Assembly: GCA_021442155.1 (NCBI GenBank)
Contig: CM038214.1
Coordinates: 143,130,488 to 143,194,487, forward strand
Reading direction: 5' to 3'
Origin: Cymbidium sinense
Taxonomy: Eukaryota; Streptophyta; Magnoliopsida; Asparagales; Orchidaceae
DNA length: 64,000 bases
Shown here piece after piece: positions 9,517 to 21,583 of this stretch; position 1 is the stretch's first letter; each line of letters starts with the position of its first letter. The translations under genes and the position numbers were made by a program. Under the pieces are notes generated by a model that searched no databases, was not told where the DNA came from, and was given only the letters and a program-made list of their open reading frames with translations.

Positions 9517-12500
9517 ATGATTGGAAAGAGGACAATCAAATATAAGCATGTGATCATTCAACCAAACTAGTTCTTAGTGATAATAAATCAAATAAGATTA
9601 TTTAAAGCAAACTAAAGATTCTTAATTAATTAAGTTTTGGATTTGATTTGATTTAAAGAGGAGAAGAGAAATCATCACTTACTCTTTTAAACCCATTCCC
9701 ACATTAGTGATTGATTTAATTTAAGGAAATGTAATTAAGTTGATTTTATGGGTTAATGAAGTTGAACCCTTAATTAGATGAATTAACTACTCTACCAATG
9801 TCACCTTAAAGTAATTAACTAAATAATTATGAGCCAACATGATATGCATGGAAAATAAACTTGCTGATCCTAGAAATAAAATGGGCCTAATACAATTGGT
9901 GATGATTAATAATTACATTAAGGGACTTAATTAATTACTCTTATTGTATTTCGACACATGTGGACTAACCATAATTTCATTAAACTCCTTTAGGTTATTA
10001 AATATCTAAAGATCTACCCCAAGATTTAATTAATTAAGGTCTGATGTGATTATGATTTCAATTTGATTAAGTGATTTACTTAATTAGTTAAATCTTAATT
10101 AATTTCATTTAAAAAAAAGGGTGAAATGAACTAAGGGAAAGGGGTCCCAACTTTATTCCTTAGTTAACTTATTGTTGAATAATGATTAATAAACTTAATT
10201 TACCAATTTATTACTATTCATGAGATTAGTTAATCATTAATTAAATTAAAAGAGTAGTTAAGGTTTAATTAGTCAATTTTCTTAATTAAGTGAGCAATAA
10301 ATTCGAAGAAAATCTTGGGAGGTAGAGGTCATCCTATTAAATTAACCTGCAAAATTTAGATTAATTATTTAATTAAAAGTAAATAAGCTAATTAATTTTA
10401 TAATAAACCTTAATTACTTTTAAAATTAGTTATGATCATTTTTTAATTAATCTAAAATACCATAAAATAAGTATTTATTTGCATTTTTTTATTTCTTTAT
10501 GATTTTTCATGATTTTTAGAAGTTTTAACCATCAAAAATAATTAATTAAGCCTAATTAAAGCCTAATCCTATTGGCGAACACGGTACACTTTTCATGGGG
10601 CGCCGCAGGATTGGCTACTTAAAACTTATCTGACTCAATGCCTATGTGGTGGTGACAGACACACTTTCTCTTCCGCCATCTAATCTAAGATCGGATGGCT
10701 ACAATTAATCCAACAGCTTAATAGGATTAAATCAGATTGATCTAATGGATCAAATCAGATTGATCTAATGGATCTAATCACGACCATCCATTCCGATCAT
10801 GTGGAATGGACGGTGCCTGATCTAACATCAAGCAAGTGAGGAAGAATGAAGTCCATCCGCCATTGTTCACTTGATCCGAGCTTACTCAAGCTTAGATCAA
10901 TTCCAAAAGGATCCCACACCTTCACAACATTGATTTGAGGGGATCCAATGGTCAAGATCACATGAGATGCAAGTTTTCTTCAAAAATCTCCAACCCATTT
11001 TTGGCTAAGGATCAGTTTTGGAAGCTGCATTCAGGAGCTTAAGACCTATGGCTCAAAAGATTGAGGAAGCTTCATCTTGAGACAAGCCCCGCTGAGCGCT
11101 ATTGGATTAATTCCTTGATGTTCTCTCAGAAGGACATGAATTGATGATTTTGAGCTCATCTTTGATCGAAGTCCCACCTCGAGTGCTCGAGAAGCTTGAG
11201 AGATGATTCATTATTGCTAGACGAAGCCTAGGGAAGGTTTGTGCAAAGTTAATTTGAGTTTGATAGAGAAATAGTGAAGTTAGGTAGAAACATGGGAGTG
11301 TCCTATTTCAGGATGGACAAGAATGACATTTTTCGATCAAGGAACAAGCTTGGGAGCTTAAGGAATGGCTCTAGGGGCTCATCTTGGGTAGCTAGGACTC
11401 TAAGGAATGATTTTTGTGTGTGTTTGAGTGGAAATGAGGGTATACCCCCCTTCATCTTGATAGATGGTGGGATCGAGTTTGGCTTTTAGTGGCCATCTGG
11501 CCATTTTAGCAAGTCGTGGGTGGTAGGGTAGAGGTGAGTTGACTTGGCTTGGTTGGTTGAAGTTGTGGAGGTGGCTACCAAGGAGGAATCATGGGAGTCC
11601 TATGGGTTTCAATTGTTCCAAGGGGGGGGAGGGTGAGATGATTTCACCTCCCATGGGTCATGGCCAACCCAACCACCCCGTGGTTGCATCCTAAAGCCTA
11701 GGTGGACCATTGAGAGATTACCAAGTGGCCAAAGAATGGAAATGGCCACTTACATGGGTGATTTGTCTCATGTGATGCCCTTGACCCAAGATAGAATGAT
11801 CATTTGTCATTGAATTTGATTTGGGCATATTTGAAATGAACCAAAAGTTGGTTAGCCAAAATTTCATGTCAATTGAAGTTGATTTGATTAGGTTTGGCTC
11901 AGTTTGACTCATTTAGGTCAAATTGGGTTAGGTTGGGTCAAGTTCATATGATCATTTGGGATGTTTTGGCTCAATTAGTTTGGTTTAGTTTGGCTTAGAT
12001 TTGATTTTGCTCATTTGAATTCATTTGGGTCAAAAGTGTTAAGTTTACCAATTTGACCAAATTGGCCAAATTGGCTTGGGTTGGGTGTTGGTTTGGGTTT
12101 AGTTAACCAATTGAAGATGATTGTAGGCTTTGGTTTCAATTAATTTTGATTTTGTTTTGATTTAGGCCAACTTGAACCTTTATGTCAAGTTGGGCTAAGT
12201 AGGTCAATTGGGTTCAATTGGGTCCAATCATGGCTTTGGTCAAGTTCAACAATCAATTTGGAATGAACTTGAGCCATTGGTTGCAATCAATTTGGTTTAT
12301 AGTTTTATTTGACCTAATTTTGTCTTTTAGGTCAATTTGGGTCAATTGGGTCAAGAGGGCCAATTCAGTTTGGTTTGACTCAATTATAGGTTAAGTCATA
12401 TTCAAATATTGATTTTGATTTAATATGAATAAATGGTTTCAATGGATTTGGCTAAGGTTGTAATTTGGTTAGTTTGGGTTCAATGGGTTAAGGGGTTGAC

Positions 12501-13440
12501 TTGGACAACTAACCTAGTTGACTTGGTTTGACATAATTTATGATAATTGATCAACCAAGGGTGATCGATAATCATGATGAGAGGTTTTGATGGGCTTGGT
12601 TCAATCCAATTTAGGTAGGATTAGAACTTGGCTCAAATAGGTCAAATTGGTCACTTTGGTTCAAGTAGACCAATTGGGTTTAGTTGGCTTGATTTTGGGT
12701 TAAGTTTGATTTAGTTGAGTTTATATTTGGATTTGGGATTGCTATATAAATTCAATTGTAATTGGCTTGGGTTCAAATTGGTTTTGGTTCATTTGAACAT
12801 TTCAAGTCAAAAGGGTTATGTTGGGTTTGACTTGGGTTTATATTGGTTTGGCTTGATGATTGTAGATTTTATTTATATTTGTGAATATTATTGAAGGTAT
12901 GATTGATTCATGAAAAAATCAATTGAATTTGGGTTTTGGAATGAAGGAATTTGGCTAAGTCCATGGAGTTGGGTCATGTGGCTTAGGTTTGGATTTTAAT
13001 TTGGTTTGATTTAGTTTTGATGATTTAAATGTATATTTCATTTAAATTTGTGAAGATGATTGAAAATATGATTGATTTGTGAAAAATCAATTGAGTTTGA
13101 CTTGATTTGGATTAAGATTTGGCTGAGTCCATGGATAGGTCATATGGCTTAGGAAGGGCATTAATTTAATTTGATTTATCTTGATTTGGATTAAGATTTG
13201 GCTAGGTTATATGGCTTAGGAAGGGTTTCTTGTTTGGATTTGATCATGGGCTTCAATCAGTTGGTTTTGGAAATTTGGATTTGGATTTGAATTTGTTTGT
13301 TGGATTGAACTTGAGGTTTGGTTTGAGAAGGTGAACATGGATTGGATTTGGGTTGTAGGGTAGTGGATTATCCTAATTCCTAAGGCATAACCTAATCCTA
13401 TGGTTAACCCTTCTAAGTATTTAGGATTTTGTGTTTACCT
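9517..13440 (+). other. AT-rich LTR/leader-like non-coding DNA
   Basis: No gene is seen. Up to about 10560 the sequence is rich in TTAATTAA words. From 10570 it becomes less AT-rich, with a 23-bp unit repeated twice at 10728-10774 (AATCAGATTGATCTAATGG core). From about 11900 to 12800 it is dominated by TTGGGTCAA/GGTTTGACT words. A short open frame at 11274-11489 has no recognisable domain. The position upstream of gypsy pol suggests LTR and untranslated leader. Confidence 0.55.
12850..13230 (+). repeat. Imperfect tandem repeat of about 165 bp
   Basis: Units share the ordered words TATTTGTGAA, ATGATTGATT, GAAAAATCAATTGA, GATTTGGCT and CATGGAGT/CATGGATA with GTCATRTGGCTTAGG. One unit covers about 12860-12985, a second about 13015-13152, and a partial third 13170-13225. 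It lies just before the pol remnant and is probably part of the element leader. Confidence 0.6.
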
Positions 13441-14860
13441 AATTATTAAAGTGTCTATGACTAGGGAAGTCTTAGTGTCTAGAAGACTTCTAAGTCTAAG
13501 ATGGGAAGATTGAATTGCACTCCAAAAGTGAGGTCAACAAGCTTAGGCTCCATTGTTGCCCTTGGTGATAGATGATTGGAAGACCAAAGCCAAGTTTCAT
13601 TATAGACTCATACATCTTTCAACACTTTGCTTGGGAGAACATGCATACATGAGAACAACATAGTTCCATCCTCTCTACATCAATGTATGAAGTTTATGAG
13701 AGGTGGGAGCATCTACTATATCAAAGGAGATCTCAAGCAATTTATAGTTCATGAGGTCGACATATATGAGGATGCGGCTTACTACCTCCCTCAAAATCAA
13801 CAAGTCTATTCTCACGAACTTGGCCAAAGTTTAGAAATAAAAGAAAAAGAAAAAGAAAAAAAAGAAAGAGAAAATGAAAAAGAAAAGAAAAGAAAAAATG
13901 AAAAAGAAAATAAAAGGGAGAGGAAATAAACATGGAGGAGGAAGTGGAGCTTTACATTAGATTCCACGCACAGTTCATTAGTCCATTAAAACCTATGGGT
14001 TGGATGATCTGACCTCCACTAGGTAGAGGAAGAGGCCAATTCATAGGCAATCCCAGGGGTGGAAAACCTCTTTATTTGCCACCCAATAAAAGTTATGTCT
14101 TAGCTATTAGGAGTACACCTGCTATCCATAAAGACTTAGAATCTAGTTCATATGATGAGTCTTATTTTTTAGCATTCCAGCCAACTCTTCTCAAGAGTAG
14201 ATTCCCTTAAAGGTGACACTTGAGCCAGATAGCAATGAAGACTAGGCTCCAAAGCAAAGCATAAGTGTATCCAAGTCTATATGTGAAACAATTATGCATC
14301 AGTTGGGAACCTTAGCTCTAACCCACTTTCCTCTCAAAAAGCTGAGGGTTTGGTAGTTAAGAAGCCCCTAAGTCATCCACAGTGTGAAGATGATTTCTTT
14401 TCCGATCATCCTCAAGTCAAGAAGTTGTTGTAGAACTTAAGGATTATTCATATAAAGATGTAATAGAATTACCTTTGATTGGTACTTGCCTTGTGTTCAT
14501 AATTTATCAAAGACAGGTTAATCCAACATACTTATCGCTCATACTTCAAAAGAATATGTAAGAATAAATGTAAAGCCCTCAATCAAGACTAGGTTATGTG
14601 GGTCCAATCGATGATGATGATTACTACTTAGTCATCACCAATCATTTAGAATTGATAGGTTCTTCTCAAATCACATTAACTCATATGAGGAGCTGTACTT
14701 AGAAACTTCAAATGATCTAGATAATTTTAAAGTCAAAGATGCATCGCTAAAGTTTGAAGAAGAGATCAAGTCAACCATCGATGAGCTCAAGAAATCAATT
14801 TAGAAACAAGAAGATACACCCAACATACTTTAGTTTTTAATTGAATGAAATCAAAATAAT
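13440..14860 (+). pseudogene. Gypsy protease end, charged linker and RT lead-in, broken
   Basis: The open stretch 13627-13929 reads LGRTCIHENNIVPSSLHQC, a block that follows the protease in plant gypsy polyproteins, and then YIKGDLKQFIVHEVDIYED. A Lys/Glu-rich run covers 13840-13926. Further on, a stretch with a PIDDDDYYLV-like reading occurs near 14606-14640 and EEIKSTIDELKKS near 14757-14800, which corresponds to STIDELKEVN in the minus-strand element. Stops separate these blocks. The same unusual charged linker in both elements supports a single lineage. Confidence 0.7.
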
Positions 14861-14999
14861 GACTTAGTTAGCTATTGATGATTTAAGGACCGCATGGTGT
14901 TATGAAGAGATACCGGATTGGCTCTACATAGCTATCCATAAACTAGCAATAGACCTTACTACTAACTAAAGCAATCTCCATGCATGTGATTAGACATAA

Positions 15000-15620
15000 T
15001 AGGTCATTTTGAAGTCAAGAAATTGATCAATGCTAGCTTCATCTAAAGAAAAAATACCCTACATGGTTAGCTATCATCCCAAGAAATAATGGAAAAATTC
15101 ACATATGGGTCGATTTAGGGATATAAATAAAGCATGCCCAAAAGATGAATTTTCACTACCAATCTCGAGTTGATGGTGACTCATCTCATGTCTTCTCTTT
15201 CATGGATGGCTCATCTGAATATAACCAAATAAAGATGATTTTTGAAGATGAAAGAAACATTACTTTTAGAACCCTGATCAGAATCTATTGTTATAAGGTC
15301 ATTCTTTTCACCCTTAAAAATGCCGGTGCTACATACCAGTGAGCTATGACTTGAATCTTCAATGAACACATTCATTAATCATCATGTCGATCATCAAAAG
15401 TAGAGAAAAAGAAGACCATCTCTTTGAATTGAGAGTAGTTTTCAAATAATTAAGATAATTTAACCTCAAAATTAACCCCCTGAAGTGTGCATTCAGAGTA
15501 ACATCAGAGAAATTCCTTGGGTTTATTATCCAACACATGGAAATCAATCTATTATTAGAAATGCCACCCCTTAAAAATTTAACTCAATATCTAAGATCAA
15601 TCCACTACAATATCTCATGA
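15000..15620 (+). pseudogene. Gypsy reverse transcriptase, catalytic box lost
   Basis: Blocks in order: RFRDINKACPKDEFSLP at about 15110-15160, SFMDGSSEYNQIKM at about 15197-15240, and LFTLKNAGATYQ at about 15303-15342, ending in a stop. The region that should carry the YVDD box (about 15365-15395) has a small deletion; only the following IIKSREKEDHLF is readable (about 15388-15424). TSEKFLGFIIQ near 15498-15530 closes the palm region. Frameshifts and stops occur throughout. Confidence 0.8.
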
Positions 15621-15689
15621 CACGAACGATGCTATCCGGATGATTGGCATGACGATCCATGATCCTCTCGTAGTTTGACTTTACCTTCA

Positions 15690-16350
15690 TACCCCTCCGT
15701 GTGGTGAAAGGATAAGTGCTAGTGGAGTTCTTAGAAGCACACCCACTTCTTGCTAGTGATGATCTCCCTGATGAATAAATCATGAACTTAGGGATACTAG
15801 AAATCACCATTGGGAGATGTACTTTGGTTTGGCTTCCTCTCAAAGAGGAGAAGAACCATAATCTACTATTTAAGAAAGGTAGGTAGTAATATTTCTCTTA
15901 ACCTGCACCATGATGTGCTGAGATTCTTATATCATCTATCCAATCCTTGCACCAATAGTGAAGCTAAATATAAGGCTTTGATTGCCAATCTGGGGTTATC
16001 CATTACTATAAGCATCCAGAACATCAACATCTTCGGAGATTCTCAGGAAGTTATCAACCAAATCATTGGGTACTATAAAGTTATAAAGCCCACGCTCCAT
16101 CACTCCAAAAGTACAACTTGAAGTTGTTGGCCCAAATCTAGAGGTTGCCATTTATAAGATTCCACGAGGAGAGAATGTTGTAGCATATGCTTTAGCCAAG
16201 CTTGTCAAGGAGTTGGCATGTATGAAGGATGAGTCCATATCGATAAAGGTCCAAAATAGGCAAGTCTTATCCCTTATTGATATTGAACTCATCAAAAAGT
16301 ACTTAATTTTATGGGAGGCCATTGAAGGATGAGGAGTTATATTGGAAACC
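15690..16350 (+). pseudogene. Archaeal-type RNase H (aRH) domain of second gypsy element
   Basis: The lead-in reads VEFLEAHPLLASDDLPDE (15720-15775). The first motif, expected FDGAS, reads FGLAS at 15823-15837, so the first catalytic aspartate is gone. An open stretch then gives HHDVLRFLYHLSNPCTNSEA, KYKALIANLGLSI and NIFGDSQEVINQIIGYYKV, which keep the second and third acidic positions. The tail (16140-16350) reads IPRGENVVAYALAK and ELACMKDESI. The family removes RNA from hybrids during reverse transcription. The connection RNase H expected between RT and this domain is largely missing (15560-15690). Confidence 0.8.
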
Positions 16351-16479
16351 ATTCATGGATTACCTAAATAAAAGCAAACTACCTCAAGAGAAGTCCTAAG
16401 CCCATCATATGAAGTAGAGAACACTTTCCTATGCTCTTGTGGATGGTGTCTTATACCGATGGTCTTCATCATATGTGGT

Positions 16480-17560
16480 TACATTATTTATACAAGAATG
16501 AAGCCCATAAGATCATAACTGAGGTACACTCAGATTATGTGGAGCCAACCAATTTGGTCCAAAGATGAAAGCCAAGATCAAGAGACTAGGATACTATTAA
16601 CCATCGATGATCAAAGATTGCATGGATACAGCTAGGTGATTCCACCAATGTTAAATACACATTATTGTCCTACACCAGCCACCCAATATTCTACATCCAA
16701 CATTGGACTCATAGCCATTCGAGTGTTGGGGTACCAACATAGTGGGTCCGATTGATCCTTCTTATTCCAAAGGTCATCAGTTCATCTTATCTACTATTGA
16801 TTACTTTTCCAAATGGGCAAAGGTGATTCCACTAAGAGAGGTCATAGCTCAGCATGTGCTCCAATGTTTTATGAACCATATCATATATAGGTTTGGAGTG
16901 TTTTAATGAATTATATCTAATAATGGTACTGCATTCAAGAGCATTGAGATTAACAACTTTACTCAGAGACACAACATAAATTGAAGATATTCTACCAAAA
17001 AATACCTGAGGGAAAATGGATTAGTAGAAGCCTTCAACAAAACTCTCATCCAAATACTGAAGAAGACACTTGATAACAATAAGTGATAGTGGCATGAGCA
17101 AAGTTGAAGCCTTGTCTACCACATATCAAAACTCCAACTCAGTTTTATTCCTTCTCCTTAGTGTATGTTTGAAGCCATTCTACCATTAGAAGTCCAACTA
17201 CCATCACTAAGGATAGTTATGGGTAGCAAGATCACAATAAAGCAGAATGCCAAGTTATGGTTAGAAGAGAATGAAGGTTTGGATGAGAGATGCTTGCAAG
17301 CATGTTAAAACCTTGAGTTGTACAAAGCTAAAATGATTCATGCTCACAACAAGTTGGTCTGTCCTAATATTTTTCAAGTAAGAGAGCTTATTTTAGTTCT
17401 AAGGAGACTGATTGTTGCCCGTCGTAAGATGGGAGGCAAGTTTGATACCAGTTAGAAGACCCTTTTTCCATAGAGAAGAATCTTATCAGCTTATTAATTA
17501 TAAGGGAGAGTGCACAATGCTTCCAATCAATGGGCTATACTTAAGAAAATATTATAAATC
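16480..17560 (+). pseudogene. Gypsy integrase with C-terminal extension, broken
   Basis: A zinc-finger-like DCMDTAR..FHQC stretch lies at about 16617-16650. The DDE core gives GPIDPSYSKGHQFILSTIDY, with FSKWAKVIPL after it (16740-16840). The second acidic motif, expected SDNG, reads SNNG at 16916-16927, so the catalytic aspartate is asparagine. ENGLVEAFNKTL near 17014-17048 keeps the glutamate. The C-terminal part shows KMIHAHNKL and VLRRLIVARRKMGGKF. Integrase would insert the element cDNA; this copy is dead through stops and the D-to-N change. Confidence 0.8.
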
Positions 17561-20100
17561 ATGTTTGTAAATAATTATCATCAATGACAATTCCATTTCA
17601 ATTTTAATCTCTTCCATGTTGAAAGTATTCTTATTTGTGAACCTGCCATGATGTCTTTAGAGTAAGTTTAATGAACTAGAGCAATGTCCTATCCTTCATC
17701 GACATAAAACAAAGACAAACTACACACAAATATATAAAATAATTACATATCTTTCATCTCGATCTACTCTAAGTTGAGATAATCCTCCAACAACACTCAC
17801 TCAATAGCTGCTCTAGGTCAGGCTGATGTGCTACCCTGCTAGTGTGTCACCCTAGTGGTTTACTTATTTTGGAGGATGTAAGTCTTCTATTCTTTCCTTC
17901 CTTACTTGGCCATTGCACATTGATGAGCACCTTATTAGTTTGGTAGGCCTTACTGCATGGCCGATAAGCTACCTCATATTGGCTTTGTTTAAGAACATGT
18001 GAGTCTGCTATGCTTTCTTCTTAGATTAGCCTTCATGCACTAATTGGGTTGAGTACATTTGAGTTTTAGGATAAGTCCCCTAGCAACTCCTTCACCCCTG
18101 ACTGCTTCAATTTTGGGTCAAGTCTTTCCTGGCTCCTCAAGTAGTCACTCTGATAGCATCTTTCCCGATGATACTATCCCATGATCTGGAAAGTTGTAAG
18201 CACAACTTTTTTTTCAAGATTGATCATTGCAGAATGGGCACTTTAGGTTTGTTGGTTCTCACTATGCTAATGAATACACCACTCATGCCGATAGGTACAC
18301 CTTAGGTTGGTTCTCACATCTTAGATACACCACGTGATCTAAGTCTGCTATGCTTTCTCCTTGAGTTAGCCATCGTACACTTATAGGCTTTTTTTTCTAG
18401 GGCTCAGGATAACACCCCTAGCAACACCTCCCATATCGGTACTATATTTGGATCACCTCTTACCCCATTTAGACACTACCTGTTACCATTAGATTGGATA
18501 GTTCCTTTTCTAGTAACCACCCCTTTGGTGTAATCCATCTGAGGATGTTTCTCCCTTGGTCCAGTAAATCTGAGATAGGTCAAGGCTGATATAGCCTTTT
18601 CTCAGTGTTGTCCCTCATACACCAATAGGGTTTATGCTAACATATAAACAAAGTATATATTCACCAATTGATTAGGAGGACACCCCTAGTGGTACCTTTT
18701 CCCAAGTAGACATCCTATCTTTAGGGTAGTGTCAGTAAAACTCCTTATAAGAATCACCTGATTACTCTTGAGTTCATATAAGTCTCCAGCGACATTCAGT
18801 CAATAGTCTTCCCTTACTCAGGTTCTACTTGTTGTGCTACCAACAAGTCACCCCAGCGGTTGTTCCTTTCTTAAGAAGATGTAAGTCTATTATGCCTTCT
18901 TCCTAGCACCATTGAGAAAGGCAACCCTTAGGTTGGTTAGCCCTAATGTAGATTATCCCTTTGGATTTATAAATCTGAGATAGGATAAGTCTGATATAAC
19001 ATCTTCTCAGTGGGTCCAATGCACACTGACATGATCCATAAATTAAATCTATCAAATTTGATCGAGCTCACATCCCAGCAGATATGCCTTCAATTCAAAA
19101 TCAAACTAAACCAAACAAACCATATCAAATCACATGAAATTAAGATAAAATTAATCCTGACTACTTCTGAGTTGACATAAGTCCCCAACGACATTCACTC
19201 AGCCCTAGTCGTTGGATTTATTATGCATCCAACAGTCACCCCATGGTTGTTCCTCACTTTGGATGATGTAAGTATGCTGCCTTCTTCCTAGCATACAAGT
19301 GCACACAAAAGGAATCCCTTAGGTTAGCTATACCCTCACAATAGGTAGACTATCCCTTTGGATTTGTAAACTTGAGGTAGGTCAAGGCCAATATAGCCCT
19401 TCTGAGTGGTTCCATCACACACCGATAAGGTCCATAAATTAACTTAAATTAAATTAAACCCGATCTAATTTTCCCTAGTGGAGTTAAATCACACCCTTCT
19501 CCCTAGTAGAGCCCCAAATCATATATAAACAAGTCAAGCAAATAAATCAAATTCAAAACAAACCTCCCTAGTGGAGCCAAATTAAACCAACTCCCCTAAT
19601 AGAGTCTAAATTAAAGAAATCTAACCTAACTCTTATTCCTAGTGGAGACATCCCCAAACAAATCTATGAAATCAAACTCAAATCCCAATCCCAAGAGAAT
19701 CCTTCCATTGGAAGATTCATATACCATCCTCGTGGACTCGAGCCCATATCTCTAGATGTGCCTCCACATCAATTAAAACAAAACTATTTAAAGTCATGGT
19801 TAACTATAGATTCTTATCCCCCATCTTCTTTCTAGAAATCATATAATCAAATAAATCAAAAACCTTATCTCCTTTTTCTTCTATGCCCTCACATAGACCC
19901 TCATATGTCATGTCCAATGCATGTGTGATCTGGATCTCCTCCATGTCCTTGATAAGAAGTTCTCATCAAATCTTATTTCTTCTCTTATACACACCTTTAC
20001 TTCAACCAAAAGACTAATAATGTATTCATTCATATTACATCATCTTCACATTGTAATCAACACTTTATGATTTGTGAGGGTGCAAGATCAAACTAACTGT
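17560..20100 (+). repeat. 3' region of gypsy element with tandem sub-repeats of about 410 bp
   Basis: Three related units share the order TTGAGTT/GACATAAGTCYCC, CGACATTCAGTCAAT, GTCACCCCA.GGTTGTTCCT, GATGTAAGT, CTTCTTCCTAGCA, ATCCCTTTGGATTT and GAGATAGG. Two clear units run at about 18750-19030 and 19160-19435 (offset about 410). A looser one starts near 17760, and partial pieces occur at 18330-18400 and 18480-18640. From 19465 to 19655 a CCCTAGTGGAG word recurs about five times. No coding content is seen. Confidence 0.7.
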
Positions 20101-20595
20101 ACAATATCATGCTAAAGATATTATAGTGTGAATTAACACACTATATTATATTATAATATATTTTGTTATATTATAATTTGCTATAATATAATATATTATC
20201 AAACATTACACCTTATTAGAATCACTTAAAAGGGACAAATAACAAAATTTTCTCAAAATATGAATAATGTTCATTTTGTATGTAAAATTATTTATTTTCT
20301 ATTAAAAATGGTCCAAAATAGCATAATTTTGGTGTTGCTTCTTGGTGTGTGCTATTAATTTGGCCAAATTCTTCCATCTTAACCTTCAAATTATCATTTT
20401 TATGAGTTTTGACCCAATGTATTATAATAAAAGTAAAACATACTAAAATGTACAATAATATTTAGTAGCACACCACCATATTCATATATATATGAAGTTA
20501 TATTGTACATGTATTATATTTTAATATGCTTTCATATAATATATTATCTTACATTACACCTTAAAATGAATAACATTAAGCAAAAATTATAAAAT
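20100..20595. repeat. AT-rich segment with a duplicated block and hairpin-prone core
   Basis: Two blocks about 345 bp apart share the words TAATATATTATC..ACATTACACCTTA (20185-20217 and 20535-20563), followed by related AAATAACA/AAATT text. The first is preceded by a self-complementary ATTATAATATA-rich tract at about 20140-20200 that could fold. This may be the remnant of a small transposon or the 3' edge of the gypsy block. Telomere-like sequence resumes at about 20610. Confidence 0.5.
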
Positions 20596-21170
20596 TTGGG
20601 AAAATTGAACATTTATTTTGGGTTTAGGTTTAGGTTTTAGTTATTTTATTTATTTTATTTAGGTATTTAGGTTTTAGTTTTAGGTTTAATTTAATTTAAT
20701 TTATTTTATTTTATTTTATTTAAAGTTTTTATTTTATTTATTTTAGGTTTTATACTTTAAGTTTAAGTTGCAATAGTAGGCTTTAAGGTTTAGGGTTGGC
20801 TTAGTGTTTAGACTTTAGTTATTATTTGTTTTAGGTTTTATGGTCATTTGGTTTGGTTTTATATGTATTATATTATATGTTTAGGGTATTTTATTTTTTC
20901 ATAGGTTTAGGTCAGATTAGGTTAGATTGTTACTTTAGGGTTTTAGTGGTAAGTTTTAGGTTATATTTAAATACTTTTATGTGAGGATTTAGGGTAGAGG
21001 TAGGTGAGGTTAGGGTTTAGTATAGTTTATAGATACAAGTTTATTTAGGTTTATGGTTAATTATAAAAGTTAGGGTTAGGTTTAGTGGGTTTAAGTTTAG
21101 TTTTTAGGTTTAGAGTTTAGGGTTTAGGTTTAGGATTAGGGTTCATGTTTTAATTTGTTTAGAGTTTTTG
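20596..21170 (+). repeat. Telomere-like array before GRP fragment 5
   Basis: T-rich words to about 20760, then more divergent TTTAGGG-like sequence with scattered A and G changes (20760-21165). It ends in the GGGTTCATGTTTTAATTTG flank that corresponds to the left flank of other GRP copies. Confidence 0.85.
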
Positions 21171-21583
21171 GTTTTACAGAGAATAAATTTTATTCAACAT
21201 TTCTTCTTTTAGATTCATCAACCAAATAGAATCAAGTTTTCTACAGATGTGAGATAAAAATGAGCATGCATAAAGTAAATAAAAACCCTATATAACTAGA
21301 ATGGTCTCTAGTGTAAAGAAACCATTCCATAAGCATCGATTGGTCATTCTTTTAGTTTCTTCAATTCCCATTAGAACCACCTCCTCTCGAAGTGGATCCA
21401 CCATCATATCCCGATCTCTCCACCACCAATGGCTCTAATCACTCCTCGCCTCCATAACCACCATTTAGCCACCACCACCATATCCAGAGCACCTCCATCC
21501 CCACCACCACCGAGATAATCACAACTTAGTGTAGATCTAAACTGGCTTGATGGTGATGTTCTATCGGTTTTGCCCATTCTTGG
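21171..21583 (-). pseudogene. GRP fragment 5
   Basis: This copy has the 3'UTR and glycine-rich tail and reaches the NGQ codons of the RRM end (complement near 21571-21580). Many small deletions, often of two to four bases, break the frame, and the A-tract is eroded to GGTTTTACAG. Visible pieces include GGSTSRGGGSNGN (near 21362-21400) and GGYGGEE. It sits about 600 bp from fragment 4 if the gypsy block is removed. Confidence 0.75.

Larger units (their letters stand above)
9145..20595 (+). mobile_element. Second Ty3/gypsy (Tat-like) element with long non-coding flanks
   Basis: This block interrupts the telomere-like array and has no TTTAGGG character. Decayed gypsy pol runs on the plus strand at about 13440-17560. 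Before it lie 4.3 kb of AT-rich non-coding DNA, which fits LTR plus leader. After it lie 3 kb of non-coding DNA with tandem sub-repeats, as reported for Tat/Ogre-type 3' regions. I could not pair two LTRs or find a convincing primer binding site or polypurine tract, so the outer limits are those of the non-telomeric block, not proven element ends. No gag was recognised; a gag-less or gag-eroded copy is possible. Confidence 0.7.

Noticed and set aside
11274..11489. Open frame ending in LIDGGIEFGF, which looks like an aspartic protease DGG-type motif
   Set aside because: Retroviral-type proteases have DTGA/DSGA; the rest of the frame has no gypsy similarity, and the true protease-end block is at about 13627.
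13742..13933. Minus-strand Phe-rich open frame
   Set aside because: Antisense of the Lys/Glu-coding purine run in the gypsy linker.
17560..20600. 3' LTR partner of the sequence at 9145
   Set aside because: I could not find the 9145-9516 words or the TTAATTAA-rich text here, so no LTR pair is claimed.
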